DNA of 48,480 nucleotides, taken from Rubripirellula sp. (GTDB taxonomy: Bacteria > Planctomycetota > Planctomycetia > Pirellulales > Pirellulaceae). Position 1 is the first letter of the stretch; every line of letters starts with the position of its first letter. Under the pieces are notes generated by a model that saw only the letters and a list, made by a program, of their open reading frames with translations, was not told the DNA's origin and did no database searches. The translations under genes and the position numbers were made by a program. Of the stretch, positions 18,268 through 28,400 are shown in pieces. The stretch is from contig JAKMEW010000137.1 in NCBI GenBank assembly GCA_022425745.1, positions 1 through 48,480 on the forward strand, in the 5' to 3' direction.

Positions 18268-18797
18268 CGCCTACCTCAGTTATCTCTATCTTTAGTTTCA
18301 GATCAGAACCGGACAAGTCTTGCGGTCGACCGACCGTCTCGAGGCACACCTACCAAGCCAAAATCGACAAAGAGTGATTCGGAAGATATGACCAACGCTC
18401 ACCAAAATGCAGAAAAGGGCAGAACCAGAATAACCCAATTTTTTAAGGCGTCTCGCCAAGCGTTCTTATTCGTGAGAGCAAGACATTGCTGCTAGCATCA
18501 GATGTCGCAAGGATAACCTGAGATCGCGATTTATGACAAGATTCACAAATAGGGGACAATGGTTTCTATGAGAATCTTTCTCAAGGTTCCTGTACGCGGA
18601 TTGCAAAAAGCTACAACCTCCTAGGAGCGAATCATACCCAAAATCCCCAGAATCCGATCCTTCTCGAGTTCCTTTAACTAATTCAAGACACCGAATCCGA
18701 TATGGCTATAATCAGTGCGTGAAAAGCTGGGGATGGTCCATCCACTCCAACTGATACTCCGTAGCTCGTATCCCAACACTCTTAGTTAGAACCTCGC
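18268..18797. other. 530-base intergenic region between divergent genes
   Basis: The longest gene-free stretch. It separates the cytochrome gene from the Gfo/Idh/MocA gene. Two perfect 10-bp palindromes were seen, CGGTCGACCG (18323-18332) and CTCCTAGGAG (18618-18627), plus a small GAGAATCTTTCTC hairpin near 18570. A TATAAT lies at 18707-18712. The minus-strand 60-residue ORF at 18712-18894 has no family features and overlaps the start of the Gfo gene. No tRNA or known RNA family recognised. Confidence 0.55.
18707..18712 (+). promoter_or_regulatory. Candidate -10 box for the Gfo/Idh/MocA gene
   Basis: Perfect TATAAT in the context TATGGCTATAATCAG, about 85 bases before ATG 18798. The -35 candidates (TTCAAG/TCAAGA near 18683) are poor, so only the position and the hexamer support it. 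Confidence 0.4.
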
Positions 18798-20240
18798 ATG
18801 ACAACACTGAATCGAAGATCATTCCTGCACACCTCCACAGCGGCAGCAGGTAGCACCATTCTTTCTGGGGCAAACGCCCGAGCAGCACAGGCAAATGAAG
18901 AGATCAACCTTGGATTCATCAGCTGCGGCGGACGAGCAGGGCAGCTGATGGGTCAGTTCTCGAAGGTTCCAGGAGTAAATATTGCTGGACTATGTGATCC
19001 AGACGAAAATCGACTTGGTTTAGCCAAGCAACGTTTCCCAAAAGCAAACGGCTGGAAAGATCTCCGTTCTTTAATCGATTCAGATTCGATTGATGCGGTT
19101 GTGGTTGCGACGTGCAATCACTGGCATTGCTTGGCCGCAATTTGGGCGATGCAAGCCGGCAAAGACGTTTACGTCGAAAAGCCGTTATCCCACAGCCAGT
19201 GGGAAGGAAAACAGACCGTTGCTGCAGCACGTAAATACAACAAAATATGTCAGCTGGGAACGCAACAACGTTCTGATCCCATGCAGACGGAAATCAAAAA
19301 TTTTCTACATCAAGAAAAAGGCCTAGGGAAACTCCTCGCCGCAAGAGTCAATCGCTACGGAATTCGTCCATCAATTGGGAAACGTGACTCACCGCTGCCG
19401 ATTGATAATCAAGTTGCATATGATCTTTGGCTGGGACCGGCACAGGACCGACCAATCTTTCGTAATGCTCTTCATTACGATTGGCATTGGGACTGGAACA
19501 CCGGATCCGGAGAGATGGGTAACTGGGGAGTACATGTGCTTGACGACGTTAGAAATAACGTCTTTCAAGACAGTGTTGCCTTGCCGAAGCGAATCCTCGG
19601 AGGGGGTGGCCGAGTTGGACTAAACGATGCGGGCGAATCCCCGAATGTCCATTTCGCCTATTTCGACACGGGTAGTATCCCCGTCGTGATTGGACTTTCT
19701 AACCTACCTGCGGAGCCTAAAGGCAAGAAAAGCCCAGCCCATCCTGGCCCGAACAGTGGATACGTCGTCTACTGCGAGGGAGGACGCTTCGAAGGCCAGC
19801 GTGGTCGTGCTGTAGCCTACGATAACAATGGCAAAGTGATTAAAGAATTCCGAGGAAACGGTGATGTTAGGCACCAACAAAACTTTATTGACGCACTCCG
19901 TGCACAAGACCGGAACCTACTCAACGCCGAAGTGGCTGTTGGTAACGACAGTACTGGCTGGTGCAACCTCGCCAACGTGGCGGTTCGCTGCGGAACCAGC
20001 TTTTCAGGAGAGCGGGCAAATAGCATTGCACTCAATGAATGGAATGTATTGCTGGGTGAAATGAACGAGCATTTGCAATCGCACCAGATCACAATGTCAG
20101 ATGATTCGATCAGACTCAGTCCGATACTCGAGCTCAACTCAGAGACAGAAATGTTTGAAGGCGACCACTCCGAATCAGCTAATCAATTCTTGAAACGCGA
20201 ATATCGACCTCAATTCGCGGTACCTGAAATCACTGCCTAG
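18798..20240 (+). CDS. Gfo/Idh/MocA family oxidoreductase, Tat-exported
   Basis: The 480-residue protein begins with a twin-arginine signal (LNRRSFLHTSTAAAGSTILSG, cleavage near AQA/ANE ~30). The Rossmann part follows (INLGFISCGGRAGQLMG; GLCDPDENRLGLAKQ), then the family motif VEKPLSHSQWEGKQ (Lys of EKP) and QLGTQQRSDP. The C-terminal half is the alpha/beta domain with HYDWHWDWNTGSGEMGNWGVHVLD, characteristic of planctomycete members with Tat signals. Expected to bind NAD(P) tightly and oxidise or epimerise a sugar or inositol-type substrate in the periplasm; the substrate is unknown. A good terminator follows the stop, so it is probably monocistronic. Confidence 0.93.
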   Translation: MTTLNRRSFLHTSTAAAGSTILSGANARAAQANEEINLGFISCGGRAGQLMGQFSKVPGVNIAGLCDPDENRLGLAKQRFPKANGWKDLRSLIDSDSIDAVVVATCNHWHCLAAIWAMQAGKDVYVEKPLSHSQWEGKQTVAAARKYNKICQLGTQQRSDPMQTEIKNFLHQEKGLGKLLAARVNRYGIRPSIGKRDSPLPIDNQVAYDLWLGPAQDRPIFRNALHYDWHWDWNTGSGEMGNWGVHVLDDVRNNVFQDSVALPKRILGGGGRVGLNDAGESPNVHFAYFDTGSIPVVIGLSNLPAEPKGKKSPAHPGPNSGYVVYCEGGRFEGQRGRAVAYDNNGKVIKEFRGNGDVRHQQNFIDALRAQDRNLLNAEVAVGNDSTGWCNLANVAVRCGTSFSGERANSIALNEWNVLLGEMNEHLQSHQITMSDDSIRLSPILELNSETEMFEGDHSESANQFLKREYRPQFAVPEITA

Positions 20241-20263
20241 CGGCAGAGAATCGTCATCCTTGC

Positions 20264-20299
20264 AAAGTTGGACGCTCCGTAGTGACGTCCAACTTTTTT
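20264..20299 (+). terminator. Rho-independent terminator after the Gfo/Idh/MocA gene
   Basis: AAAGTTGGACG (20264-20274) pairs perfectly over 11 bases with CGTCCAACTTT (20286-20296) around an 11-base loop, and TTTTTT runs to 20299. It begins 24 bases after the stop codon and also lies 50 bases past the stop of the convergent peptidase gene, where the A-rich left arm could give a U tract, so it may act in both directions. Confidence 0.85.
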
Positions 20300-20348
20300 A
20301 TTGCGCGTAACTTAACCGGAGTCTTGGGAGACTCTAGGCATCATTGGT

Positions 20349-21269
20349 TTAATCTCTACTGGTCAAATAAATCGCCTCGCCAGTGAATCGCTCTTGGAGC
20401 TCTTGATCAGACCACAGCGTTTCTCCGAACGCGGGATCCGAGATGATCCAGCAGCCTTGACTATCTTGCCCCCGAACGACTACTGCATGGCCTTCACTGC
20501 CAGCAGACGCGTTCCAAAGCTCGGTACCAAAAAACATCGCACCCAATTGATTTTCCCTCGATCCACCCAGCCGCACGAGACAGATATTGGGAACAGCCAT
20601 CTGCTCCATCCATTTTGACGGATCAGATGGTGCAACTTTTAGCGTCAAGCTTGATTGAGCCAACGCCCGATTTAAGCCTCGATATAACCCTAATGCCTCA
20701 GTCCCCTTGCCGCTCGTTAAACACCATCGCGCAAGATCTTGCTCGGTTGACTCACAACCCTTGAGATTTAGAAGGGTAACCGCAGCAGCCGGTGCACAAC
20801 TAGACGGATGACTCTGAAGACAGTTGTTATCCTTCCAGATTGTTGAGTCACTCAACTCGATAGGAAACAACACAGGACGAACACAAGGAAGAATGATGTA
20901 GCCACAGGCGAGTGTCAAAAATAAGCCAGCGCACAATGGCCGCCACAGTTGATTCACATGATGGCTCTTCAAGCAAAAACCAGCAGCAACACTCAGCAAC
21001 AGTGGTGTTAGATTCGAAATGAATAAGACATGTTCGCTTGGAATCAACTTGGCCCACAAAAGTCGGCCTGACAAGAAACTACCGACCCACAACGTCGCGA
21101 GTAAGACGCAAGAGAACAAGACCGGTTGCTGCCCCCCTCTGAGAATGACAGAGAGCCTGAAAGCAACAAAGCAAAGAAAGAGTAACGAGGAAACGCCAAT
21201 CAGCAATTCGCCTACCATGCCCGATGCTCCTATCACAGAAATAAGAAGATTGCATGAACAATCTGCCAT
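20349..21269 (-). CDS. Membrane protein with C-terminal peptidase C39-like cysteine protease domain
   Basis: A 306-residue protein. The first ~135 residues contain about four hydrophobic helices (~19-42, 50-68, 80-100, 110-130). The remainder resembles a C39 papain-like domain: oxyanion Gln152 and nucleophile Cys158 in CLQSHPSSCAPAAAVTLL, His261 in GSEGHAVVVRG and Asp278 in IISDPAFGE. In bacteriocin transporters C39 domains clip double-glycine leaders and are joined to an ABC exporter; here no ATPase, permease or leader-peptide gene is nearby. It is likely an inner-membrane-anchored cysteine peptidase of unknown substrate. The catalytic residues appear intact, so activity is plausible. It is convergent with the Gfo gene. 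Confidence 0.8.
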   Translation of the reverse strand: MADCSCNLLISVIGASGMVGELLIGVSSLLFLCFVAFRLSVILRGGQQPVLFSCVLLATLWVGSFLSGRLLWAKLIPSEHVLFISNLTPLLLSVAAGFCLKSHHVNQLWRPLCAGLFLTLACGYIILPCVRPVLFPIELSDSTIWKDNNCLQSHPSSCAPAAAVTLLNLKGCESTEQDLARWCLTSGKGTEALGLYRGLNRALAQSSLTLKVAPSDPSKWMEQMAVPNICLVRLGGSRENQLGAMFFGTELWNASAGSEGHAVVVRGQDSQGCWIISDPAFGETLWSDQELQERFTGEAIYLTSRD

Positions 21270-21334
21270 GTTCTCGTAAAGGTTAATCGGGTTTAAAGCA
21301 AGATTCCAACAGACATCTAATCTGGATTGTGAAT

Positions 21335-21356
21335 ATTAAGAGAAAATTAAGAGAAA
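21335..21356. repeat. Tandem duplication ATTAAGAGAAA x2
   Basis: Two perfect adjacent 11-base copies (21335-21345 and 21346-21356) stand 66 bases upstream of the C39-like gene start, in a 255-base gap between it and the aldose epimerase. Function unknown; it may be a simple slippage duplication. Confidence 0.7.
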
Positions 21357-21524
21357 AAGTGCCTTTTGCCGGCTATTCAAGGGAGGCACCCTAAACAATT
21401 ACGGGGTGTCAGTGAGCCCCAATTGAAAGCCTCAGCGAATATTATCTTCTCGTGGATAAGGAATCGTTCAACAAGGGTTTACTAATACTGCTGAACTGAA
21501 CTCTCATTCGCAGTTAACATCCAA

Positions 21525-22646
21525 TTATTCGCTACCGAAACGGTGAATCGTGACCTCATGTAGATTCTGTCCTGGCCTAAGAAGCGTGCTAGGAAAGCTA
21601 GAGACGTTGGGCGAGTTTGGATAGTGCTGTGTCTCGAGGCAAAAAGCGTCATGGCTAGCGTGGCCATTGGAACGCTCGTTACCCGGCAAATGATTGGCGG
21701 TGTATAGCTGCATCCCCGGTTGTGTGGTTTCAATCTCCAAAGTGCGACCGGACTTTGGATCCACAACTTTTGCCGCCGGTCTTAGGGTTCCAGCTTCACC
21801 TCGAACCACGTAGCAATGATCATAGCCATTGGTCCCTACCAGAGTAGCGATTCTGTGGCCGAACGCTTGCGGCTTGCGAAAATCTAACGGAGTCCCCTCA
21901 ACAGAATTCAATTTACCTGATGGTATTAAATCCTCATCTACATCTAACCAATTATCCGCCTGAATGATTGCTACATGATCTTTTGCTGTGCCGGTGCCCG
22001 CCCCTGCGAGGTTCCAGTAACTGTGATTGGTCAAATTCACGTGAGTCGGAGCATCCGTTTCTGCGGAATACTCAATGATCAACTCGTTTTGATCATTCCA
22101 TTTATAAAAAGCCTGTGCCTTAACATTACCGGGGTAACCTTCGTCCCCATCTTTGCTGGTTAGGCTAAAACAGACGCCGACAAAGTTGTCTCCTTCGACG
22201 ACTTCGGCGAGCCAAAGTTGATAGGAAAAATTATCTTTCCCACCGTGCAGATGATGCTTGCCGGAATTTACTGTCACCTGATAGTCGACGCCATCAATCT
22301 GAAATTTACCTTCCGCAATTCGATTACAGAATCGACCGACCGAACTCCCAAAATAAGGATGCCCGGCTTCATACGGAGCAAATGTATCAAAACAAAGATT
22401 CACGTTTGCGAGCTTACCATCACGGTCAGGCACCATCACCTCAAGTAGAGTAGCCCCAAAATCGGTCAGTGAAACCGAATACCCGTGAGAGTTGGTTAGG
22501 GTAAAACGACTCACCTTCTGGTCTGAACTCGTCGTACCAAAAGACTCTGTTTCGATCTTCATCGTGAGATTATTTGCGTGTGCGTTGGCAAGTATGAAAA
22601 GAACTGGCAAAATCGTAACCTTACGTTGTATTGACGCAAATACCAT
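21525..22646 (-). CDS. galM: Aldose 1-epimerase (mutarotase), probably exported
   Basis: Interconverts alpha and beta anomers of aldohexoses. The 373-residue protein has the family landmarks GRFCNRIAEGKF (~105-114), HHLHGGKDNF (first His pair ~131-134), the catalytic acid His208 in TNHSYWNLAG and catalytic base Glu338 in CLETQHYPNSPN. Unlike cytoplasmic GalM it starts with a hydrophobic stretch (VTILPVLFILANAHA) that reads as a signal peptide, giving a periplasmic enzyme, in keeping with planctomycete extracytoplasmic sugar handling. AGGG precedes the ATG by about 8 bases. It is divergent from the dihydrouridine synthase gene, with a shared 76-base promoter region. Confidence 0.93.
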   Translation of the reverse strand: MVFASIQRKVTILPVLFILANAHANNLTMKIETESFGTTSSDQKVSRFTLTNSHGYSVSLTDFGATLLEVMVPDRDGKLANVNLCFDTFAPYEAGHPYFGSSVGRFCNRIAEGKFQIDGVDYQVTVNSGKHHLHGGKDNFSYQLWLAEVVEGDNFVGVCFSLTSKDGDEGYPGNVKAQAFYKWNDQNELIIEYSAETDAPTHVNLTNHSYWNLAGAGTGTAKDHVAIIQADNWLDVDEDLIPSGKLNSVEGTPLDFRKPQAFGHRIATLVGTNGYDHCYVVRGEAGTLRPAAKVVDPKSGRTLEIETTQPGMQLYTANHLPGNERSNGHASHDAFCLETQHYPNSPNVSSFPSTLLRPGQNLHEVTIHRFGSE

Positions 22647-22709
22647 CAGTTGACCCTACTTACAATTGAATCCAATAAATCGCGACTGCTCGCGCTTAGC
22701 TTCTCACCT

Positions 22710-22713
22710 AGGA
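22710..22713 (+). promoter_or_regulatory. Ribosome binding site favouring ATG 22723 for the Dus gene
   Basis: AGGA stands 9 bases before ATG 22723 (CTAGGAACACTAGAGATG). The ORF-track start at 22666 is a TTG without a Shine-Dalgarno and only 19 bases from the divergent galM start. Confidence 0.55.
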
Positions 22714-22722
22714 ACACTAGAG

Positions 22723-23820
22723 ATGTTCGACCAACCTCAAACTGGTTCGGTAACAGACGCCCCAAGCTCAAGGTTGTCATCGCTGAAAATTGGCAACATT
22801 GAAATTGGATTTCCGATTGTACAGGCTGCCCTTTCCGGCTACAGCGACCTTCCCATGCGAGTCATCGCGAGGCGTCATGGGGCAGCGTACAGCATCTGCG
22901 AAGTGATGTTGGACCAGTTCCTGCTAGCCCTCAGCAAGCGTCAGAAAACAAAACACTTTCTTGATATTCATCCTGACGAACATCCGGTTGGCGGCCAACT
23001 AATGGGTGCTGAGCCAGAACAGTTTGCCGCGGGAGCGTTGAAATTAGTCGACGCTGGATTTGACGTGATAGATGTTAACTTCGGCTGCCCAGTAAAAAAA
23101 GTACTTGGACGGTGCCGAGGCGGTTTTCACCTATCGCAACCCACGGTGGCGTTGGAGGTGCTTGCAAGAACTCGCGAATCGGTTCCTGATTACATACCGG
23201 TGACCGTCAAAATGCGGCGAGGCATTGATGACTCAAACGAGAGCAGAGATAAGTTTTTCACTATCTTAGATGGTGCAATGGCGATCGGACTAGCAGCCGC
23301 AACGATCCATGGGAGAACCGTCGAACAACGATACATTGGGCCAAGCCGTTGGGCTTTTCTGCGAGAGGTAAAGGAATATGTAGGAGATCGCATAAAGATT
23401 CTAGGAAGCGGTGACCTGTTCACGGCACAGGACTGCCTCAACATGATTTCAGAAACCGGAGTCGATGGAGTTACCGTTGCGAGAGGCGCGATCGGGAACC
23501 CTTGGATTTTCGGACAATGCGCTGCCTTGTCCAATGGTGAACCTTTGCCTCCACCACCGAGCACGAAAGTACAGGCCGATGTAATGCGGGAGCATTTTGA
23601 CCTCTGTGAATCAACCTACCCAGAAAATCGTGCTCCCCTTCTCATGCGCAAATTCTGCATCAAGTATTCACAGAGCCACCCGGAGCATGAAAAAGTTCGT
23701 CTTGCAATGGCGCGAATTCGATCACGAGAAGACTTTGAATCCGTCCTATCAGAGCACTACTGCGAAGATACGGCAGGACAGTACATCAATCCAGAAAGCC
23801 ACCGATCACAGGAAGAATAG
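22723..23820 (+). CDS. tRNA-dihydrouridine synthase (DusB-like)
   Basis: Reduces specific uridines in tRNA with FMN and NADPH. From the preferred ATG 22723 the protein has 365 residues (the TTG at 22666 would add 19). The flavin-barrel signatures are QAALSGYSDLPMRVIARRHGA (N-terminal), GGQLMGAEPEQFAAGA, the catalytic-Cys motif INVFGCP-like segment DVNFGCPVKKVLGRC, VTVKMRRGID, TIHGRTVEQRY and GVTVARGAIGNPWIFGQ. The segment after GCPVKKV is RCRGGFHLSQP in place of the more usual GAGSALL type; this looks like a lineage variant. Cytoplasmic. Which tRNA position it modifies cannot be told from sequence. Confidence 0.93.
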   Translation: MFDQPQTGSVTDAPSSRLSSLKIGNIEIGFPIVQAALSGYSDLPMRVIARRHGAAYSICEVMLDQFLLALSKRQKTKHFLDIHPDEHPVGGQLMGAEPEQFAAGALKLVDAGFDVIDVNFGCPVKKVLGRCRGGFHLSQPTVALEVLARTRESVPDYIPVTVKMRRGIDDSNESRDKFFTILDGAMAIGLAAATIHGRTVEQRYIGPSRWAFLREVKEYVGDRIKILGSGDLFTAQDCLNMISETGVDGVTVARGAIGNPWIFGQCAALSNGEPLPPPPSTKVQADVMREHFDLCESTYPENRAPLLMRKFCIKYSQSHPEHEKVRLAMARIRSREDFESVLSEHYCEDTAGQYINPESHRSQEE

Positions 23821-23961
23821 ACACTTGTCTCGTATTGTCAGCACGAACGTGAACTAAATCGTCCCGGCTCAACAGCCGAACTCACCATCGTGCACCGACA
23901 AAAGATGCAAAGCCGAAGCCCAAGTTTACGAATCCACCACCATGAACAGACGGACTCAAGA

Positions 23962-25410
23962 TCACTCGTCTTTTTTATATTGATCGAGTCTTCGATACAA
24001 AGTCCTTGCTCCGATACCTAAGACCTTAGCCGCTTCATCGCGATTATCATGGGTCAACTTTAGCGTTTCTTCAATTGCCCATCGTTCGATCACGGCGAGT
24101 GGCTGGCCGATCAAACCTGCTTCCGATGAAATCACTGGCGTCGTTTCCGTAGCAGGCTCATCGGAGTGGGTACATAGTTCAGGCGGCAAATCATCGAGAT
24201 CAAGTTTACCATCGGTATCCAAGACAACCATCGTCTCAACGAAGTTTCTTAGTTCACGAACATTTCCCGGCCAAGCATACTCAAAAAATCGTTTTGTCAC
24301 GGCAGGTGTGAAGTGGGCCACAGGCTTGTCATGACGCCTAAGAAAAAACTTTCTGAAGTGATCCATCAATGGGACCACATCTTCCAACCTTTCCCGCAAC
24401 GCGGGCAACTCAACTGTCACCACTTTTAGGCGGTGATAAAGATCTTTCCTGAAACCGCCCTCATCAATCATCTGATCTAGTGGCCGGTTGGTTGCGGAGA
24501 TCAATCGGACATTTACTTTGATCGTCTTGTTATCACCAACACGCGTGATCTGATTCTCTTCCAAAACTCGCAATAACTTGATCTGTGTACTCATCGGCAT
24601 ATCACCGACTTCATCAAGAAATAACGTTCCACCATTGGCATACTGAAATGCGCCTTCACGATCCGCCACAGCATCAGTGAACGATCCCTTAACGTGACCA
24701 AACAATTCACTCTCCACGAGGTTTTCAGCAATTGCCCCGGTATTCATTGCAACAATGCGTTTGCTACGACGAGGGCTATTCTGATGAATCGCCTGCGCTA
24801 TCACCTCTTTACCGGTACCATTTTCACCGGTGATGAGAACTGTCGCGTCCGTCGCTGCGATGCGGCGTATCCGATCGACCACATCCTGCATTTTCTTGCT
24901 GACGTAAATAATTCCTTCGAAGCCAAATCGTTCATCAAGCCTCTGAAGGAGTTCCGTGTTTTGTCGCTTCAGCAACACCGCTTCCGCAGCTTTCTCAGCA
25001 ATTGCTCGCAAGCGATTCGGAGTGATCGGTTTTTCGAGAAAATTAAAAGCACCCCTCTGCATCGCCTCTACAGCGACAGGTACCGTTGCGTGTCCGGTAA
25101 CCATGACGACTTGGCAATCTGGAAGCCGTTCGCCCGCTAGCTTGAGAATCTGCATTCCATCAACATCATTCATCACCATATCGGTGATCACGATGTCGTA
25201 GTTTTCTCTCTCGATGAGTTTTGCAGCTTCGGGTCCACTGGTTGCTACCTCACAACGATACCCAACCTTCTCAAGGCTCTCAGTCATCGCTCTAGCATGA
25301 GCCGCCTCATTATCCACCACGAGTAGTTTGAGCATCGAGGTATCAACCGGACCATGTCCCTCTACCATCTTTGCACCTGTATTAGTGGTTGTATCGTCGC
25401 TCGGTGTCAT
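23962..25410 (-). CDS. NtrC-family sigma-54-dependent response regulator
   Basis: The 482-residue protein has a receiver domain (~27-145; phospho-acceptor Asp77 in DIVITDMVMNDVDG, Lys in FLEKPITP), an AAA+ domain with Walker A ITGENGTGKEV, Walker B GGTLFLDEVGD and the R-finger region, and a Fis-type helix-turn-helix end (DNRDEAAKVLGIGARTLYRRL). It should activate sigma-54 promoters when phosphorylated. Two departures are visible: the sigma-54 contact loop reads GSFTDA in place of GAFTGA, and the acidic pocket at the receiver N-terminus reads VVDNEA, with one acidic residue instead of two. No histidine kinase gene is adjacent. It lies 67 bases downstream of carB on the same strand. Confidence 0.93.
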   Translation of the reverse strand: MTPSDDTTTNTGAKMVEGHGPVDTSMLKLLVVDNEAAHARAMTESLEKVGYRCEVATSGPEAAKLIERENYDIVITDMVMNDVDGMQILKLAGERLPDCQVVMVTGHATVPVAVEAMQRGAFNFLEKPITPNRLRAIAEKAAEAVLLKRQNTELLQRLDERFGFEGIIYVSKKMQDVVDRIRRIAATDATVLITGENGTGKEVIAQAIHQNSPRRSKRIVAMNTGAIAENLVESELFGHVKGSFTDAVADREGAFQYANGGTLFLDEVGDMPMSTQIKLLRVLEENQITRVGDNKTIKVNVRLISATNRPLDQMIDEGGFRKDLYHRLKVVTVELPALRERLEDVVPLMDHFRKFFLRRHDKPVAHFTPAVTKRFFEYAWPGNVRELRNFVETMVVLDTDGKLDLDDLPPELCTHSDEPATETTPVISSEAGLIGQPLAVIERWAIEETLKLTHDNRDEAAKVLGIGARTLYRRLDQYKKDE

Positions 25411-25477
25411 GGTTATTTATCGCTATCCGCATCGTAATACAGACAGCACCTGCAATCACAAAAGTCAACTAAAGCAG

Positions 25478-28400
25478 TCAATTACTCTGGCTATAACGAC
25501 TCTGCAATGATTGAACTTCGAGCGGCGTTTCCTTGGTGGCTTTCATTGCTCTCAATGCCGCTTCCGCTGCAGCGATGGTGGTAATACAGGGCACTCCGTG
25601 CTGCACTGCGGATGCTCTGATTCGCCCCTCATCGGTACGTGCACCCTTGCCACTAGGTGTATTCATGATCAATTGAACATCACCATTTTTAAGGTAATCA
25701 ATCAGGTTTGGATGCCCCTCTGCAAGCTTCTTGACCGTTGTTACTTCAACGCCCTCTTCACTCAGACGAGCTGCGGTCCCTGCGGTCGCGAGTATTTCAA
25801 ACCCCAGCTCTTGAAGCTGAATTCCGAGATCCTTAGCAGCATCTTTATGCCGTGAGGTCAAACTGATGAAGACCTTCCCTGATTCAGGAAGGACACTACC
25901 AGCAGCGATTTGACTTTTCGCAAAAGCGGTTGAGAACTTATCACTAATTCCCATCACCTCACCGGTGCTTCGCATCTCGGGTCCAAGCACGATATCTACA
26001 CCCGCAAACTTTCTAAACGGGAATACACTCTCTTTGATGGAAACGTGTGAGGGGATCGGCTCTTCAGTGATACCCAGATCCTCAAGTTTTATCCCAGTCA
26101 TAACCTTGGTTGCGATATTAGCAACGGGAACCCCCGTTGATTTTGCAACAAATGGTGCCGTACGACTTGCTCGCGGATTCACTTCCAAGACGTATAACAA
26201 AGACTCATTATCCGTTCGCTTTACAGCAAACTGAATGTTCATTAACCCGACAACACCCAATGCAGAGGCAAGTTTCTTCGTGGCTTCTCTGATCTGCTGG
26301 ATCACTGGCTGAGTAAGGCTGAAAGGCGGAATCGCACAGGCAGAATCGCCGGAATGGACTCCAGCCTCTTCGATATGCTCCATGATCCCCATGATGACAC
26401 AATCCTCTCCATCCGAGACTGCATCGACATCAACCTCTGTAGCATCCTCCAAGAAGCGGTCAATCAATACAGGCTGCCCATCGGCCACCACAAAAGCCTC
26501 AGCGACGTAGCGATCGAACTGGCTTTGGTCATAACAGATCTCCATGGCACGGCCGCCCAAAACGAAACTGGGTCGAACCAATGCAGGGAAGCCAATTGCT
26601 TTGACCTCGCGGCGAGCCTCGTCCATATTGCGAGCGATTCCGCTAGGAGGCTGCAACAACCCCAAGTCATCGATGAGCTTTTGGAACCGCTCGCGATCTT
26701 CAGCAGTCTCGATGGTATCCACGCTGGTGCCGATGATAGGCACCCCTGCTTCTTGGAGGCCTCGAGCGAGATTCAATGGTGTCTGCCCACCGAACTGCAC
26801 AATGACGCCATCGGGCTGAATCGCGTCACAGATATTGAGCACGTCTTCAATCGTAAGCGGCTCAAAAAACAACACATCAGAGGTATCGTAGTCGGTACTG
26901 ACCGTCTCCGGGTTGCTGTTGACCATCACGCTTTCAATACCAAGGTCCCGCAAAGCAAAACTTGCATGGCAACAGCAATAGTCAAACTCGATTCCCTGCC
27001 CGATTCGATTAGGTCCTCCGCCTAAGATCATCACGCGTTTCTTATCGGCACGCGGCGGCAACTCATCTTCGAGTTCGTAAGCACTGTAATAATACGGGGT
27101 GTATGCTTCAAACTCTGCAGCGCAGGTATCCACACTCTTATAAACAGGCTTTACTCCCAACTCCAACCGGCGTGCCCTCACCTTCAGTTCAGTTGTACCC
27201 GTGATACATGCCAACTGACGATCTGAAAATCCGTTACGTTTTACGTTCCTCATGCAATCTTCATCAATTGCCTCGAGGGATCCAAGCTCTCGCAGTTGAT
27301 CCTCTAGTTCAACTAATTGAACTAGGTGGTCCAAAAACCATATGTCAATGTGTGTGATTGCGTGGACTTCGGCCGCCGACATCCCAGCCTTCAATGCGTA
27401 ACGAATGTAAAAAACACGCTCTGCATTGGGAGTACTTAATTTTGCTCGTATCTCGTCTTCATCTGGCTGGGCATCGGTTCCCCACAAATCGCGATGATCG
27501 CTGCCGAAACCGAAGGCACCAACCTCCAAACCTCGCATCGCCTTTTGGAAAGACTCTCGAAAACTGCGGCCGATAGCCATCGTCTCACCAACGCTTTTCA
27601 TTTGCGTCATAAGAGTCGCATCCGCTTCCGGAAACTTCTCAAAAGCAAAGCGAGGGATCTTCGTAACGACATAGTCGATAGTGGGCTCAAAGCATGCTTT
27701 TGTCTGCTTGGTGATATCGTTGGGCAATTCCCAAAGTCGATAACCAATTGCAAGCTTTGCAGCGATCTTCGCAATAGGAAATCCTGTCGCTTTACTCGCT
27801 AACGCACTCGACCGGCTCACTCGCGGGTTCATTTCAATCACGATCATGCGCCCTGTTGCTGGCTCAATCGCAAACTGAATATTGCTTCCTCCCGTTTCAA
27901 CTCCAATCTCACGAATCACCGCAAGCGACGCATCTCGCATACGTTGATATTCTTTATCGGTAAGGGTTTGAGCTGGAGCCACGGTGATCGAGTCACCGGT
28001 GTGCACACCCATTGGGTCAAAATTCTCGATACTACAGATAATGACGACATTGTCATCCTTATCTCGCATTACCTCCATCTCGTACTCTTTCCAACCGATA
28101 ATGGATTCTTCAATCAGCACCTCTGTCACGGGCGACTGATCTAATCCACTCTGCACAAGCACATCGAAGTCATCACGGTTATATGCAATTGCGGAACCGC
28201 TCCCCCCCATCGTGAAGCTGGGACGAACCACTGCAGGAAGCCCCACCTCTTTCAATGCAACTCTCGCTTCATCAAGCGCGTGCACGGTGAAACCTTTGCA
28301 GACATCGAGCCCGATCTTCTCCATCGCTTCTTTGAACTGATCACGTTCCTCGGCTTTCGCAATCACCGCTGCATTCGCGCCGATCATTTCAACGCCGTGC

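Noticed and set aside
22666-22722. TTG start for the dihydrouridine synthase in the ORF track
   Set aside because: No Shine-Dalgarno and only 19 bases from the divergent galM start; ATG 22723 has AGGA upstream.
26354-27025. 223-residue plus-strand ORF
   Set aside because: It lies wholly antisense to carB, a highly conserved gene in every segment; its sequence shows no family features.
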